A stretch of DNA of 64,000 nt, from the NCBI GenBank assembly GCA_900545175.1, contig UQYF01000008.1:14417-78416 (forward strand), written 5' to 3'. Each line of letters opens with the position of its first letter. Positions within the stretch are counted from its first letter, which is position 1. This document shows, one piece after another, positions 17,166 to 26,562 of the stretch. This stretch comes from an uncultured Eubacteriales bacterium. Lineage in GTDB: Bacteria > Bacillota > Clostridia > Lachnospirales > Lachnospiraceae. Under the pieces are notes generated by a model. It was not told the DNA's origin, made no database searches, and worked only from the letters and a program-made list of their open reading frames with translations. Position numbers and translations under genes: made by a program.

Positions 17166-18076
17166 AGCAGAAAAGAGGCTTATCACTTCTTCAGAAGAGA
17201 AATGCGAAAGGCTTTATGTTCATCCTCCCATGGCTGATAGGTTTTATCATATTCTATGTAAGAAGCATGTTTATGACGGCACAGTTTTCACTGTCAACAA
17301 TGACAACCTCTGCCGGAGGCGGTTACACACTTGAGTGGGTGGGACTTAGCAATTATATCTACGCATTCAGGGCTCACGGAACCTTCAAGCAGGTGCTTAC
17401 AACATCAATACTCAATATGCTGGTGGATGTACCGCTCATAACCTTTTTCAGTCTGTTCATGGCGATACTCTTAAACCGCAGGTTCAAGGGAAGAACAATA
17501 GTAAGAGCAATATTCTTCCTGCCGATTATTATGAATGCGGGAGCGATAACATCGGCTATGGAGCTAGCAAGAACAATGATGTCGGGCGGTATATCATCGG
17601 GAGCAAGCGAGATATCGGATGCAGCCGCATCGGGAGTTGATGTAGCATACTTTATCGAGCTGTTTAAGAATCTGGCAATGCCGGATAAGCTCCTTGATTA
17701 CATAGTGGCAGCGGTGGCACGAATTAACGATATCATATCAGCATCAGGAGTGCAGATAATCATATTCATAGCAGCACTTCAGTCAATACCGGGGTCTATG
17801 TATGAGGTTGCAAAAATTGAGGGTGCTACGGCATATGAAACCTTCTGGAAAGTAACATTTCCGATGGTTATGCCGCATATAATAACAAATGTGGTTTACA
17901 CGGTTGTAGATAACTTCGCTAAGAGCGATGTTGTGCAGCTGGCTTATGACACATGTTTTAACGAAATCAATTATGGACTCAGTTCAACAATGAGCCTTGT
18001 GTCAACAGTTATTGTTTGTCTGATTCTGGTTCTGGTATGTGGCTTTATACAGAAGAGAACCTTCTATTATAACTAG
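17162..18076 (+). CDS. Sugar ABC transporter permease (second pair, MalF/UgpA type)
   Basis: A 304-residue permease. EAA loop is MYEVAKIEGATAYETFWKVT with the G at the conserved place. Unlike the first pair, it has a long periplasmic-side insertion between helices (about residues 135-190, rich in Ser/Gly/Ala). It overlaps the DUF5696 gene by 4 bp and is followed by the partner permease, forming a second complete channel in the same operon. Confidence 0.9.
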   Translation: MKQKRGLSLLQKRNAKGFMFILPWLIGFIIFYVRSMFMTAQFSLSTMTTSAGGGYTLEWVGLSNYIYAFRAHGTFKQVLTTSILNMLVDVPLITFFSLFMAILLNRRFKGRTIVRAIFFLPIIMNAGAITSAMELARTMMSGGISSGASEISDAAASGVDVAYFIELFKNLAMPDKLLDYIVAAVARINDIISASGVQIIIFIAALQSIPGSMYEVAKIEGATAYETFWKVTFPMVMPHIITNVVYTVVDNFAKSDVVQLAYDTCFNEINYGLSSTMSLVSTVIVCLILVLVCGFIQKRTFYYN

Positions 18077-18093
18077 GGAAAGGAGAGACCGAT

Positions 18094-19056
18094 ATGCAAA
18101 AAATCAAGTTGGACGCACAGACAAGAAACAGTATGAGCGCAATGCAGCGCAATGTAAAAAAAGGTATTCTTGGTCTGGCACAGTTTGTTGTTATTGTTGG
18201 TATCTGTTACGTTATCGTGGCACCGATACTTGGAATACTGGTAAGCTCCTTTATGTCGGACGGCGATGCATATAACCCTATGGTGTATATGATACCGACA
18301 TCACCTACGCTTTTGAAGTACAAGACAGTAATAGAACGTCTCGATTACTTTCCGACCATGGGCAGGGATCTGCTATACACTCTGAGCCTTATGATTATAC
18401 AGGTTCTTATCTGTTCGATGGTCGGATATGGTTTTGCAAGATTTGATTTTCCGTTAAAAAAGCTGCTGTTTGCCTGCGTGGTAGTTATGATTGTCATTCC
18501 GACAAACACGATTATGCTTCCATTGTACATGACTTTCAGAAATTTCAATCCTTTCGGACTTGCGACACTCATTAAGGGAAAGAGCATTAACCTTCTTGGA
18601 ACGCCGGTTCCGATGTATATCATGACATTCTTAGGGTGTGGACTTCGTTCGGGTCTGTACATATATATTTTTAACCAGTTTTTCAGAGGTCTGCCAAAGG
18701 AGATTGAGGAGGCAGCCTTCGTGGATGGCGCAGGAGTATGGTACACATATTTTCGAATCATGCTTATGAATGCCATGCCGTCTGTCATCACCGTAGCAGT
18801 GTTCTCTATGGTATGGCAGTACAATGATACATTTTATGCGAAGTTATTTCTGATAAGCGAGAACATTGTAATCAGTAAAAAGATTTCATCTCTGACAGCG
18901 GTAATAGCCAACGAGGATAAAATCTTAGATACAACAATCCAGCAGTTGTATCTTGATGCCGGTATCATTCTCATCATGGTGCCGATTGTGCTGATTTATG
19001 TTTTCCTGCAGAGATACTTTATAGAGGGTGTAGAAAGAAGCGGTATTGTAGGATAA
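18094..19056 (+). CDS. Sugar ABC transporter permease (second pair, MalG type)
   Basis: A 320-residue permease with six membrane helices and the EAA loop EIEEAAFVDGAGVWYTYFRI. GGAAAGGAGAG precedes the ATG, 17 nt after the stop of its partner. Together with 17162-18076 it gives the locus a second transporter, probably served by one of the two downstream lipoproteins. Confidence 0.9.
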   Translation: MQKIKLDAQTRNSMSAMQRNVKKGILGLAQFVVIVGICYVIVAPILGILVSSFMSDGDAYNPMVYMIPTSPTLLKYKTVIERLDYFPTMGRDLLYTLSLMIIQVLICSMVGYGFARFDFPLKKLLFACVVVMIVIPTNTIMLPLYMTFRNFNPFGLATLIKGKSINLLGTPVPMYIMTFLGCGLRSGLYIYIFNQFFRGLPKEIEEAAFVDGAGVWYTYFRIMLMNAMPSVITVAVFSMVWQYNDTFYAKLFLISENIVISKKISSLTAVIANEDKILDTTIQQLYLDAGIILIMVPIVLIYVFLQRYFIEGVERSGIVG

Positions 19057-19085
19057 CCGCTCGCCGCAAAAAAGGAGGAGAAGGC

Positions 19086-20960
19086 GTGAGACGTAACAAA
19101 TTATTAGCCTGCTTGATGGCAGGAACAATGGCAGTATCACTTACTGCATGCAGTGGCAGCGCAAACAGCGATGCGACAACAACAGCTCCGAGCACGACGG
19201 AGGCTGCATCAACACAGGAAGCGACTAATGAGACCACAACGGAGGCTCCACAGGTAAAGTCGGATGCGAGTGTTGATTTTGAAGATGGTCAGATGGGCTT
19301 CGTGCAGGCATACAGTGCACCGGCAAATGCAGCTGACGTAGAGATGAACGTTGTTGATTTTGACGGAAGCAAGGCACTTGAAGTTAAGAATCTTAATGGA
19401 AAGGTTCCGTTTGTAGGAATCGATGTGAGCAGCCTTTGTGGTGCATCTGTAGCTGACATTGCATCGATATCGATGAAGCTTGGTGTTACATACGAGGATG
19501 GAAGCTTCAGCGCATGTGCCGGAAAGGTAACAACATGGACGGGTGAAGACCTTGTTCAGACAGGTTATGACTGGTCAGTCTATATGGAGAGCAAAAATCC
19601 TAAGATTGCACAGATTGATGTATCAGGGGTTCCTTTTGTTGCAGATGCCAAGAACATTCTTGTAGTATCTCTTGAGACAGATAATGGTATAGATGCAGGA
19701 CATGGAAATGCAACTCTTTATGTGGATGACATTACCTTCTATGATGCATCAGGCAATGTAATAACGGCTGATAAGAGCGTTGCATTTGCTGAGCCGGCAG
19801 GCTATTCAAGCAGCGGAAGAGATTCGTCTAACCTCTTTGCCGTAAAGAATGCAGTTAATTTTGAGGGATTTGCGACAAGCGCGGATGCGTGGACACAGTC
19901 CGGCTTCACAATGCCACAGGAAATTCTTGATGCCCTTGTACCTGGATCTGTTGTTGAGATTGAGTACAAGTCAGAGACAGGAAACATGTGGATTGTAATG
20001 AACGAAGCACAGGAAGGCTGGATGAGAGTCGGTCAGGACGGAACAGATGACCCTGCACTTTGCGATGGACAGAAGTGCTATGTTACATATGAGCAGCTCG
20101 CAGCACTCTGCACAGATGATGTCAGCACATGGGGAAGCACAATGCAGTGTGAGTCCGATGGAGCATGGGAAGTATTCTCAGTTAAAGTAGGACAGCAGGC
20201 AAATAATTATGCACTCTTAAATCCTGTTACATTTGAAGGCTTTGAGACAAAAGCAGATGCATGGACACAGTCCGGATTTACAATGCCACAGGAAGTTCTT
20301 GATGCCCTTGTACCGGGCTCAGTTGTCGAGATTACATACAGTTCAGAGACAGGCAACATGTGGATTGTAATGAACGAAGCACAGGAAGGCTGGATGAGAG
20401 TCGGTCAGGACGGAACAGATGACCCTGCACTTTGCGATGGACAGAAGTGCTATGTTACATATGAGCAGCTCGCAGCACTCTGCACAGATGATGTCAGCAC
20501 ATGGGGAAGCACAATGCAGTGTGAGTCCGATGGAGCATGGGAAGTATATGGTGTGAGAGTAGGAACAGCAGCACAGTTCGCTCCTGTTAATAAGCTTGTC
20601 AAGTTCGAAGGCTTCGAGACAAGTGCAGATGCATGGACACAGTCCGGATTTACAATGCCACAGGAAATTCTCAATGCCCTTGTACCTGGCTCAATCGTAA
20701 CTATACAGTACTCATCAGATACAGGAAATATGTGGCTTGTAATGAACGAGGCACAGGAAGGCTGGATGAGAGTTGGTCAGGCAGGAACAGAAGATCCTGC
20801 ACTCTGCAATGGAACTTATGCACAGATAACATATGAGCAGCTCGCAGCACTCTGCACGGATGATGTAAGCACATGGGGAAGCACGATGCAGTGTGAGTCT
20901 GATGGAGCATGGGAAGTTTACGGTGTATGGGTAAGCACACCGGCTGTGTCCGCAGAATAG
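19086..20960 (+). CDS. Lipoprotein with three tandem 124-residue repeats (putative carbohydrate-binding)
   Basis: A 624-residue surface lipoprotein. GTG start after AAAGGAGGAG; lipobox LTAC near residue 19, then a Thr/Ser-rich linker. Residues ~60-245 form one beta-rich domain (ends with LYVDDITFYDASG, typical of a CBM-like sandwich). Three near-identical repeats of 124 residues follow, each with FEGF..SADAWTQSGFTMPQ, GNMW.VMNEAQEGWMRVGQ and SDGAWEVY. The abundance of surface-type Trp and the position between a permease pair and a binding protein suggest glycan capture; I do not recognise the repeat as a named CBM family. Confidence 0.75.
   Translation: MRRNKLLACLMAGTMAVSLTACSGSANSDATTTAPSTTEAASTQEATNETTTEAPQVKSDASVDFEDGQMGFVQAYSAPANAADVEMNVVDFDGSKALEVKNLNGKVPFVGIDVSSLCGASVADIASISMKLGVTYEDGSFSACAGKVTTWTGEDLVQTGYDWSVYMESKNPKIAQIDVSGVPFVADAKNILVVSLETDNGIDAGHGNATLYVDDITFYDASGNVITADKSVAFAEPAGYSSSGRDSSNLFAVKNAVNFEGFATSADAWTQSGFTMPQEILDALVPGSVVEIEYKSETGNMWIVMNEAQEGWMRVGQDGTDDPALCDGQKCYVTYEQLAALCTDDVSTWGSTMQCESDGAWEVFSVKVGQQANNYALLNPVTFEGFETKADAWTQSGFTMPQEVLDALVPGSVVEITYSSETGNMWIVMNEAQEGWMRVGQDGTDDPALCDGQKCYVTYEQLAALCTDDVSTWGSTMQCESDGAWEVYGVRVGTAAQFAPVNKLVKFEGFETSADAWTQSGFTMPQEILNALVPGSIVTIQYSSDTGNMWLVMNEAQEGWMRVGQAGTEDPALCNGTYAQITYEQLAALCTDDVSTWGSTMQCESDGAWEVYGVWVSTPAVSAE
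19836..20951 (+). repeat. Three 372-bp tandem coding repeats
   Basis: Units at about 19836-20207, 20208-20579 and 20580-20951, offset exactly 372 bp (the FEGF codons start at 19860, 20232, 20604). Units 1 and 2 are identical over 192 bp (19983-20174 against 20355-20546), including synonymous positions; unit 3 is more diverged. This points to recent duplication or gene conversion. Confidence 0.9.
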
Positions 20961-20976
20961 ATTGGAGGATTAATCA

Positions 20977-22455
20977 ATGAGAAGATTTTTAAAGAAGATT
21001 TGTGCGACAGGACTTGCCGCATCAATGGTTTTGTCAATGACAGCATGTAATAATACAGCAAATACCAATACAACAACTCAGGCAGATAACAATACGACTC
21101 CACAGGCTGCACAGACCACGCCGCAGTCACAGGAGACAACGACACAGAAGAATGACACGACCACGAGTGGTACACCAAGACATCTCACAATCGGAAGCTG
21201 GTGGGTTCAGTACTATGACAGCACACATACCTCCGTTGAGGATGACCCAAGCTACGCAGGAGATCTTGCAGCCGAGCTAAAGTTCGAGAATGTAAAGAAG
21301 ATTGAGGATAAGTACAATGTAACCTTCGCATGGGAGAATCTCACATATGCAGGTACAAAGGAATCCATCAACACCTCAGTCCTTGCAGGCTCACCTGACT
21401 GTGATATATACCTTGTAGATCTTGGAATGGCTATTCCGGCAGCCATGAACGGACTTGCAACTGATTTAAAGACGGTTCTTCCTGCAGATGATGACCTCTT
21501 TACAACACAGAATAATATTAAGTATCTTGACCTCGGTGATGGCAAGGCTTGTATTTTAAAGAGAGTTGAGGCACAGAGTACTGTTGAGTCTACATATCCT
21601 CTTGCATTCAATAAGCAGCTTCTTGAGGACAATAACCTTGAGGATCCAAGAGAGCTCTACAAGAGAGGCGAGTGGACATGGGATAAGTTCATAGAGTACT
21701 GTCAGGTTCTCACACAGGACACCAACGGTGACGGAACCGTTGATCAGTATGGCTTTGGAGGGTTCGGCTTCGAGACCTTCGAGCAGCTTATGATGAGCAA
21801 CGGCGGTTCAATCGCAGCCGGAACAACGGAGACACTTTCAAGTGCATCTGTAGGCGAGGCTCTTCAGATGCTTCAGGATATGTATATCACATACAATGTA
21901 TGTTATCCTTACGATAACGATTCGGACACAATGAGATTTATTTACCGTAATGGTAATATCGGCTTCTGGCCTGGAGCAGCATGGATTGCAGCTTATAACG
22001 CAGACTATGACTACAACGGTACACAGGGTGTAACTCTTGAGTTTGATACATGCTATGTTCAGTGGCCTGTAGGTCCTTCGGGAAATCAGGAGACTAACAA
22101 GGGTAAGGTTACATCCGGTGAGTTCTATATCATTCCTGCCGGTGTAGAGAATCCGGAGCTTGTATATGACGTACTCTATGATATGTGGAACTGGTATGAC
22201 GGCGACACATCAATACGTGATGATGAGGAGACACTCTACTGGTGGTATGCGGTAACAGATAAGGATCCTGAGATTCAGGATCAGAACTTCGATGTAATGT
22301 TTGACTGCGGAAGCAGGGAGCAGTTCGATTTATGGAATTCAATGGGTATTGAGTATGACCTTGAGAGCCTTATAAACGGTACCGTGACAGCAGCACAGTT
22401 CCAGGAGACATACAAGCAGCAGATTCAGGATGCGCTTGATGCTTACTTTAACTAA
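20977..22455 (+). CDS. Extracellular solute-binding lipoprotein (family 1)
   Basis: A 492-residue sugar-binding lipoprotein. Lipobox MTAC near residue 24, then an Asn/Thr/Gln-rich spacer, then the binding-protein fold beginning HLTIGSWWVQYYDS. EF-hand-like DTNGDGTVDQYG (near 245) is common in this family and may bind calcium. It lies 16 nt after the triple-repeat gene and is the natural partner of the second permease pair. Ligand is inferred as a mannan or glucomannan oligosaccharide. Confidence 0.9.
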   Translation: MRRFLKKICATGLAASMVLSMTACNNTANTNTTTQADNNTTPQAAQTTPQSQETTTQKNDTTTSGTPRHLTIGSWWVQYYDSTHTSVEDDPSYAGDLAAELKFENVKKIEDKYNVTFAWENLTYAGTKESINTSVLAGSPDCDIYLVDLGMAIPAAMNGLATDLKTVLPADDDLFTTQNNIKYLDLGDGKACILKRVEAQSTVESTYPLAFNKQLLEDNNLEDPRELYKRGEWTWDKFIEYCQVLTQDTNGDGTVDQYGFGGFGFETFEQLMMSNGGSIAAGTTETLSSASVGEALQMLQDMYITYNVCYPYDNDSDTMRFIYRNGNIGFWPGAAWIAAYNADYDYNGTQGVTLEFDTCYVQWPVGPSGNQETNKGKVTSGEFYIIPAGVENPELVYDVLYDMWNWYDGDTSIRDDEETLYWWYAVTDKDPEIQDQNFDVMFDCGSREQFDLWNSMGIEYDLESLINGTVTAAQFQETYKQQIQDALDAYFN

Positions 22456-22524
22456 TGCTTAAGAGGCATAAGAAAAAATTTACTTAAATTTAATTGTTTA
22501 AAACGCACGCCTCTATTAAAATAC

Positions 22525-22561
22525 CTGATAGGAAACTGCGATGAGCAGTTCTCCTGTCAGG
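22525..22561 (+). other. Hairpin between binding protein and DUF624 genes
   Basis: CCTGATAGGAAACTGC pairs imperfectly with GCAGTTCTCCTGTCAGG across a 6-nt loop in the 132-nt gap. There is no T-run, so it is more likely an mRNA-stabilising or processing structure, keeping the binding-protein message abundant, than a terminator. Confidence 0.4.
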
Positions 22562-22587
22562 AATAAAATAAGGAAGGTGCTAAGGTT

Positions 22588-23232
22588 ATGGCATCAATTT
22601 TTGGTATTGATTCTGCGTATGGCAGGTTTATGAACAAGGTCGGGGATATTATTCTTCTTAGCATATTGTGGCTGGTATGTTCATTGCCGGTTGTGACAAT
22701 GGGGACAGCGACATGTGCGGCGTACTATACGGCGGCTAAGGTGTTAAGACATCACAGCGGATATGTGTCGAAGGAGTTTTTCCGCTCATTCAGACAGAAT
22801 TTCCGCTCATCGATAGGTTTTAATATAGTCTATCTTATGTTATCATTGCTGCTTGCATTTAACTATGCATATTTTAACGGCAGTGTGTCGGAGGTCTCAT
22901 TTTATCTTAGATGTGTGTATATAGTTTTTGGCTTTGTTTTACTTGGATTGATGCTTAATACCTATATATTGTTATCAAGATTTGAGCTTGGAAGCGGCAG
23001 GCTGTTTCATATGGCATTTGTTATCTGCTTCAAGCATCTGCATATAACGATGGCATTTGTGCTTATGTGTGCTGCGGCGGCTGTGCTTGTGTATTTTATG
23101 CCTTGGGCTGTGCTTATATTGCCGGGACTTGTATTTTTCGGAATGACTTTTCCGGCAGAGCATATGATGAAAAAATATATGCGCCGGCCTGAGAATGACA
23201 GTGTACAAAGCGATGTATGGTACTATAACTGA
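22588..23232 (+). CDS. DUF624 (YesL-type) membrane protein, second copy
   Basis: A 214-residue paralogue of 6796-7515: SAYGRFMNKVGDIILLSILW, CSLPVVTMGTATCAAYYTA, EFFRSFRQNFRSSIGF, and the closing VWYYN. Several hydrophobic segments. AAGGAAGG lies upstream of the ATG. Its place directly before the LacI gene mirrors the other copy next to the mannanase. Confidence 0.85.
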   Translation: MASIFGIDSAYGRFMNKVGDIILLSILWLVCSLPVVTMGTATCAAYYTAAKVLRHHSGYVSKEFFRSFRQNFRSSIGFNIVYLMLSLLLAFNYAYFNGSVSEVSFYLRCVYIVFGFVLLGLMLNTYILLSRFELGSGRLFHMAFVICFKHLHITMAFVLMCAAAAVLVYFMPWAVLILPGLVFFGMTFPAEHMMKKYMRRPENDSVQSDVWYYN

Positions 23233-23247
23233 TTGGAATGGTGATTT

Positions 23248-24291
23248 ATGGCAAAGAATATGACAATGAGAGATATTGCAAAAAAAGTTGGCGTGAGTAC
23301 GGTGACAGTCTCAAAAGCACTCACCGACAAGGAAGGCGTTGGCGCTGAGCTTCGTGCGGTTATAAAATCGACAGCCGAGCAGATGGGCTATACCTATACA
23401 GGAATTGGTGAAGGCTTCCGCAGGGGCCGCAGCTATAATATCGGAGTTATTGTTGAGGAGCATTATGTTGACAATTTAACCACGGTATTTCCTTTCTATA
23501 TGAAAATGTACAATAGCATAAATAAGCAGATGTCACAGTTCCATTATTCTGTAATTATGGAAGCCATAACATCTAAGATGCTTGCTGAGCGCATAATGCC
23601 GGATATTGTTACAGAGAGAAAGGTGGATGGAATAATTGTGCTTGGTCAGATGAAATCCAATTATCTGAATACATTAAGGGAGACAAAGCTGCCGATAGTG
23701 TATCTGGATTTTTATGACAGGACGATGGAGGTGCCAAGCGTAATCAATGACAATGTCTACGGAACTTACATGCTTACTAATTATCTTGTAAGCATGGGAC
23801 ATACCAAAATAGCTTATGTAGGAAGCGTTGATGCGACTGCAAGTATCCTAGACAGGTATCTTGGTTATTACCGTTCGCTTATAACGCATCAGCTTACCAT
23901 GCCGGATGATTACATTATACCTGACCGAAATGAGGAAGGGTATTTTATAGACCTTAAGCTTCCTAAAGAGATGCCTACAGCGTTTGTATGTAATTGTGAC
24001 GGAACAGCTAATCTGCTTATGAGACTTCTTGTGAGCAGGGGATACCGCATACCACAGGACATATCGGTGGTTGGATTTGATAATTATTCGGCAGAGTTTG
24101 ATTACAGTCTTCCGAAGCTTACAACTATCGAGGTTAACATTGAAGAAATGACAAAAAATGCAGTTGAAATGATAATCAGGCTGCTAAAAGGCGAGGAAAA
24201 TCCGGGAGGACGCAAAGTCATAAGCGGAAAAATGATTGTCCGCGATTCGGTGGCTGAGTGTCCGGGGACAAGCCGGATGCCGTTAAAATAG
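23248..24291 (+). CDS. LacI-family transcriptional regulator
   Basis: A 347-residue regulator. N-terminal LacI helix-turn-helix (MRDIAKKVGVSTVTVSKALT) with hinge, then the periplasmic-binding-like effector domain (YNIGVIVEEHY, KVDGIIVLGQ, ISVVGFDNYS, KLTTIEVNIEEM). Fifteen nt after the DUF624 gene and ahead of GH130 and GH5, so it most likely controls this mannan locus in response to an imported sugar. The operator is not proven; palindromes at 4901-4920 and 5102-5114 are candidates. Confidence 0.93.
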   Translation: MAKNMTMRDIAKKVGVSTVTVSKALTDKEGVGAELRAVIKSTAEQMGYTYTGIGEGFRRGRSYNIGVIVEEHYVDNLTTVFPFYMKMYNSINKQMSQFHYSVIMEAITSKMLAERIMPDIVTERKVDGIIVLGQMKSNYLNTLRETKLPIVYLDFYDRTMEVPSVINDNVYGTYMLTNYLVSMGHTKIAYVGSVDATASILDRYLGYYRSLITHQLTMPDDYIIPDRNEEGYFIDLKLPKEMPTAFVCNCDGTANLLMRLLVSRGYRIPQDISVVGFDNYSAEFDYSLPKLTTIEVNIEEMTKNAVEMIIRLLKGEENPGGRKVISGKMIVRDSVAECPGTSRMPLK

Positions 24292-24313
24292 TTATGGGAA
24301 TATAAATATCATA

Positions 24314-24337
24314 GAGGTCAAAATACCTTTTGACCTC
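24314..24337. repeat. Perfect palindrome GAGGTCAAAA..TTTTGACCTC
   Basis: Ten-bp perfect arms with TACC between them, 22 nt after the LacI stop. No T-run follows. It shares its core with the element at 4646-4839 and may be a decayed member of the same repeat family or a weak terminator. Confidence 0.5.
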
Positions 24338-24362
24338 AACATCGTATATATATGCATTATGC

Positions 24363-24436
24363 ATGTATATATCATGGGTGATTGCGAAACGTCCTGTTTT
24401 TAAATATATAGTTTCGCAGATGCCTAGTATATATCA
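24363..24436. mobile_element. Short MITE-like element with 10-bp flanking duplication
   Basis: Body 24374-24425 (52 bp). The left end TGGGTGATTGCGAAAC and the right end (reverse complement TAGGCATCTGCGAAAC) match the terminal repeat of the 2290-2520 element. The flanks both carry GTATATATCA (24364-24373 and 24426-24435). It sits 15-25 nt upstream of the GH130 ribosome site, so it separates the LacI gene from GH130. Confidence 0.65.
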
Positions 24437-24451
24437 TATTGGGAGGTATGT

Positions 24452-25474
24452 ATGTCAGAACTTAAAATAATTGCACCTGCGGTACCTAATGTGCCATGGC
24501 AGGATAAGCCTGAAAATCACAAGGGAGCACCTGTGTGGAGATATTCAGAGAACCCTATTATAGATCGCAACCCGCTTGAAAATGTTGCAAGAATATTTAA
24601 CAGTGCAGTAATGCCATATGAAGGAAAGTTTATCGGAGTTTTCAGAGGAGAGCAGACTAATGGAATTCCTTATATCTATCTTGGAAGAAGCGATGATGGC
24701 ATTCACTGGAATTTTGATAAGGATAAGATACCGTTTAAGGATGAGGACGGCAATGACTTCATGCCTATATATGCATATGACCCGAGACTTGTAAAGGTGG
24801 AGGATACATATTATATCATCTGGTGCCAGGATTTCTATGGTGCGGCAATAGGAATGGCTAAGACAAAGGATTTTAAGACCTTTACAAGACTTGAAAATCC
24901 ATTTCTTCCATTCAACAGAAATGCAGTGCTGTTTCCTAGAAAGATTAACGGTAATTTTGTTCTTCTTTCACGTCCCTCAGATTCAGGACATACGCCGTTT
25001 GGAGATATCTTTGTGAGCGAGAGTCCTGACCTTGTATACTGGGGCAGGCACAGACATGTGATGAGCCGCGGAAATGAGTGGTGGGAGTCACTAAAGATTG
25101 GAGGAGGAGCAGCACCTATTGAGACAACAGAAGGCTGGCTTCTTTTCTATCATGGTGTAAGCGGAACCTGCAACGGATATGTGTATTCCATAGGAGGAGC
25201 AATCCTTGATATCGATAATCCTTCAAAGGTTCTATATCGCTGCGAGAATTTTCTTTTAACACCTGAGCAGTGGTATGAGGAGAGAGGCTTTGTGCCTAAT
25301 GTAACATTCCCATGTGCGACAATACATGATTCAGAATCAGGAAAGATTGCAATCTATTACGGCTGTGCGGACAGCTATGTTGGTCTTGCTTTCACGAAGC
25401 TTGACGAGATTGTCGGATATATCAAGGAGCATAGTGTTGTCAATTCTACTGATACGGAAATCGGAAAGAGATAA
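24452..25474 (+). CDS. GH130 beta-mannoside phosphorylase
   Basis: A 340-residue cytoplasmic enzyme (no signal peptide) that phosphorolyses beta-mannosides to alpha-mannose 1-phosphate. GH130 features: IFNSAVMPYEGKFIGVFRGE, the proposed acid D110 within AYDPRLV, WESLKIGGGAAPI, and YYGCADSYVGLA at the end. Length fits the mannooligosaccharide phosphorylases (GH130_2-like) better than the longer mannosylglucose enzymes, but the subfamily is uncertain. GGGAGG precedes the ATG. The GH5 gene begins 3 nt after its stop. Works on oligosaccharides imported by the transporters of this locus. Confidence 0.88.
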   Translation: MSELKIIAPAVPNVPWQDKPENHKGAPVWRYSENPIIDRNPLENVARIFNSAVMPYEGKFIGVFRGEQTNGIPYIYLGRSDDGIHWNFDKDKIPFKDEDGNDFMPIYAYDPRLVKVEDTYYIIWCQDFYGAAIGMAKTKDFKTFTRLENPFLPFNRNAVLFPRKINGNFVLLSRPSDSGHTPFGDIFVSESPDLVYWGRHRHVMSRGNEWWESLKIGGGAAPIETTEGWLLFYHGVSGTCNGYVYSIGGAILDIDNPSKVLYRCENFLLTPEQWYEERGFVPNVTFPCATIHDSESGKIAIYYGCADSYVGLAFTKLDEIVGYIKEHSVVNSTDTEIGKR

Positions 25475-25477
25475 TAT

Positions 25478-26491
25478 ATGCAGGATATTATAAAGAGTTT
25501 GAGAGCAGGTATAAGCATCGGGAATACACTTGATGCATTTGACAAGTCGATAAAAATAAGTGATGCGCCTGATAAGACGGAGACTTCATGGGGTAATCCG
25601 GTGATTACGCAGGAGCTTGTCGATGCGTATATTGAGGCTGGCTTAAATGTTATCAGGATACCTGTCACATGGACGGGACATTTTGGCGATACACCTGATT
25701 ATACTATAGAGGAAGCGTGGCTTAAAAGGGTAAAGGAAGTAGTCGATTATGCATATAAGAGAGGAGCATATGCGATACTTAATCTTCACCATGAGAACTG
25801 GAATTATCCTTACTATGAGAATGAGGAGCGTGCCTGCATCATAATGACAGCGCTCTGGAGCCAGCTTGCGGCAGAGTTCGCGGCGTATGACGAACATCTC
25901 ATATTTGAAGGGCAGAATGAGCCGAGAAAGGTCGGAACACCGCTAGAGTGGAACGGCGGCGATGAGGAAGGCTGGGCAGTTGTAAATTCAACCAACGCAG
26001 CCTTTGTAAATACGGTGCGCCAAGGTACAGGCTACAATAAATCAAGATACCTTATGATACCGGGATATGCAGCCAACTGCACCGAAGGAATAAAGCATAT
26101 TGAGATTCCGGAGGATGACAGAGTTATTGTATCGGTACATGCCTACGAGCCTTATGATTTTGCGTTAAATACACAAGGCAGGGCACAGTGGAATCATGAT
26201 ACAGATAAGATAGACAGCCTTATGAATGAACTTTACAGTCGCTTTACCAAAAATAATATTCCTGTAATAATAGGTGAATTTGGTGCGATGAATAAGGACA
26301 ATGAGGATGACAGAGCTGCATGGGCTGAGTACTATCTAAGGGCGGCAAGGAAGGCAGGTGTATGCTGTCTGTGGTGGGATAACGGACTCTTTGATGGAGA
26401 CGGAGAGCGCTTCGGATTATTTGACAGGTATACTTACAAGTGCAGATACTTAAAGGTGCTTAACGGCATTGAACTTGGAAGTGGGACTTAA
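25478..26491 (+). CDS. Intracellular GH5-family glycoside hydrolase
   Basis: A 337-residue (beta/alpha)8 hydrolase. Acid/base is E148 in FEGQNEPR and nucleophile E267 in VIIGEFGA; GNTLDAF near the N-terminus and WWDNG near the C-terminus are typical of endoglucanase-like GH5. No signal peptide, so it acts in the cytoplasm, unusual for this family and consistent with processing imported glucomannan or mannan oligosaccharides next to the coupled GH130. GH5 enzymes may act on glucan or mannan; the specificity cannot be decided here. Confidence 0.88.
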   Translation: MQDIIKSLRAGISIGNTLDAFDKSIKISDAPDKTETSWGNPVITQELVDAYIEAGLNVIRIPVTWTGHFGDTPDYTIEEAWLKRVKEVVDYAYKRGAYAILNLHHENWNYPYYENEERACIIMTALWSQLAAEFAAYDEHLIFEGQNEPRKVGTPLEWNGGDEEGWAVVNSTNAAFVNTVRQGTGYNKSRYLMIPGYAANCTEGIKHIEIPEDDRVIVSVHAYEPYDFALNTQGRAQWNHDTDKIDSLMNELYSRFTKNNIPVIIGEFGAMNKDNEDDRAAWAEYYLRAARKAGVCCLWWDNGLFDGDGERFGLFDRYTYKCRYLKVLNGIELGSGT

Positions 26492-26562
26492 AAGCAGTAT
26501 ATTGTGTCTGCATCGTGCCGCAATATGCACGCAAAAAACGGATTGGATTTATAATCTATTGT

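Noticed and set aside
19836..20951. CRISPR or short-repeat array
   Set aside because: The periodicity is 372 bp and coding, with continuous protein repeats; no short repeats with unique spacers exist in the window.
24292..24451. Riboswitch upstream of GH130
   Set aside because: The structures seen are explained by a short mobile element with target duplication and a repeat palindrome; no known riboswitch core was recognised.
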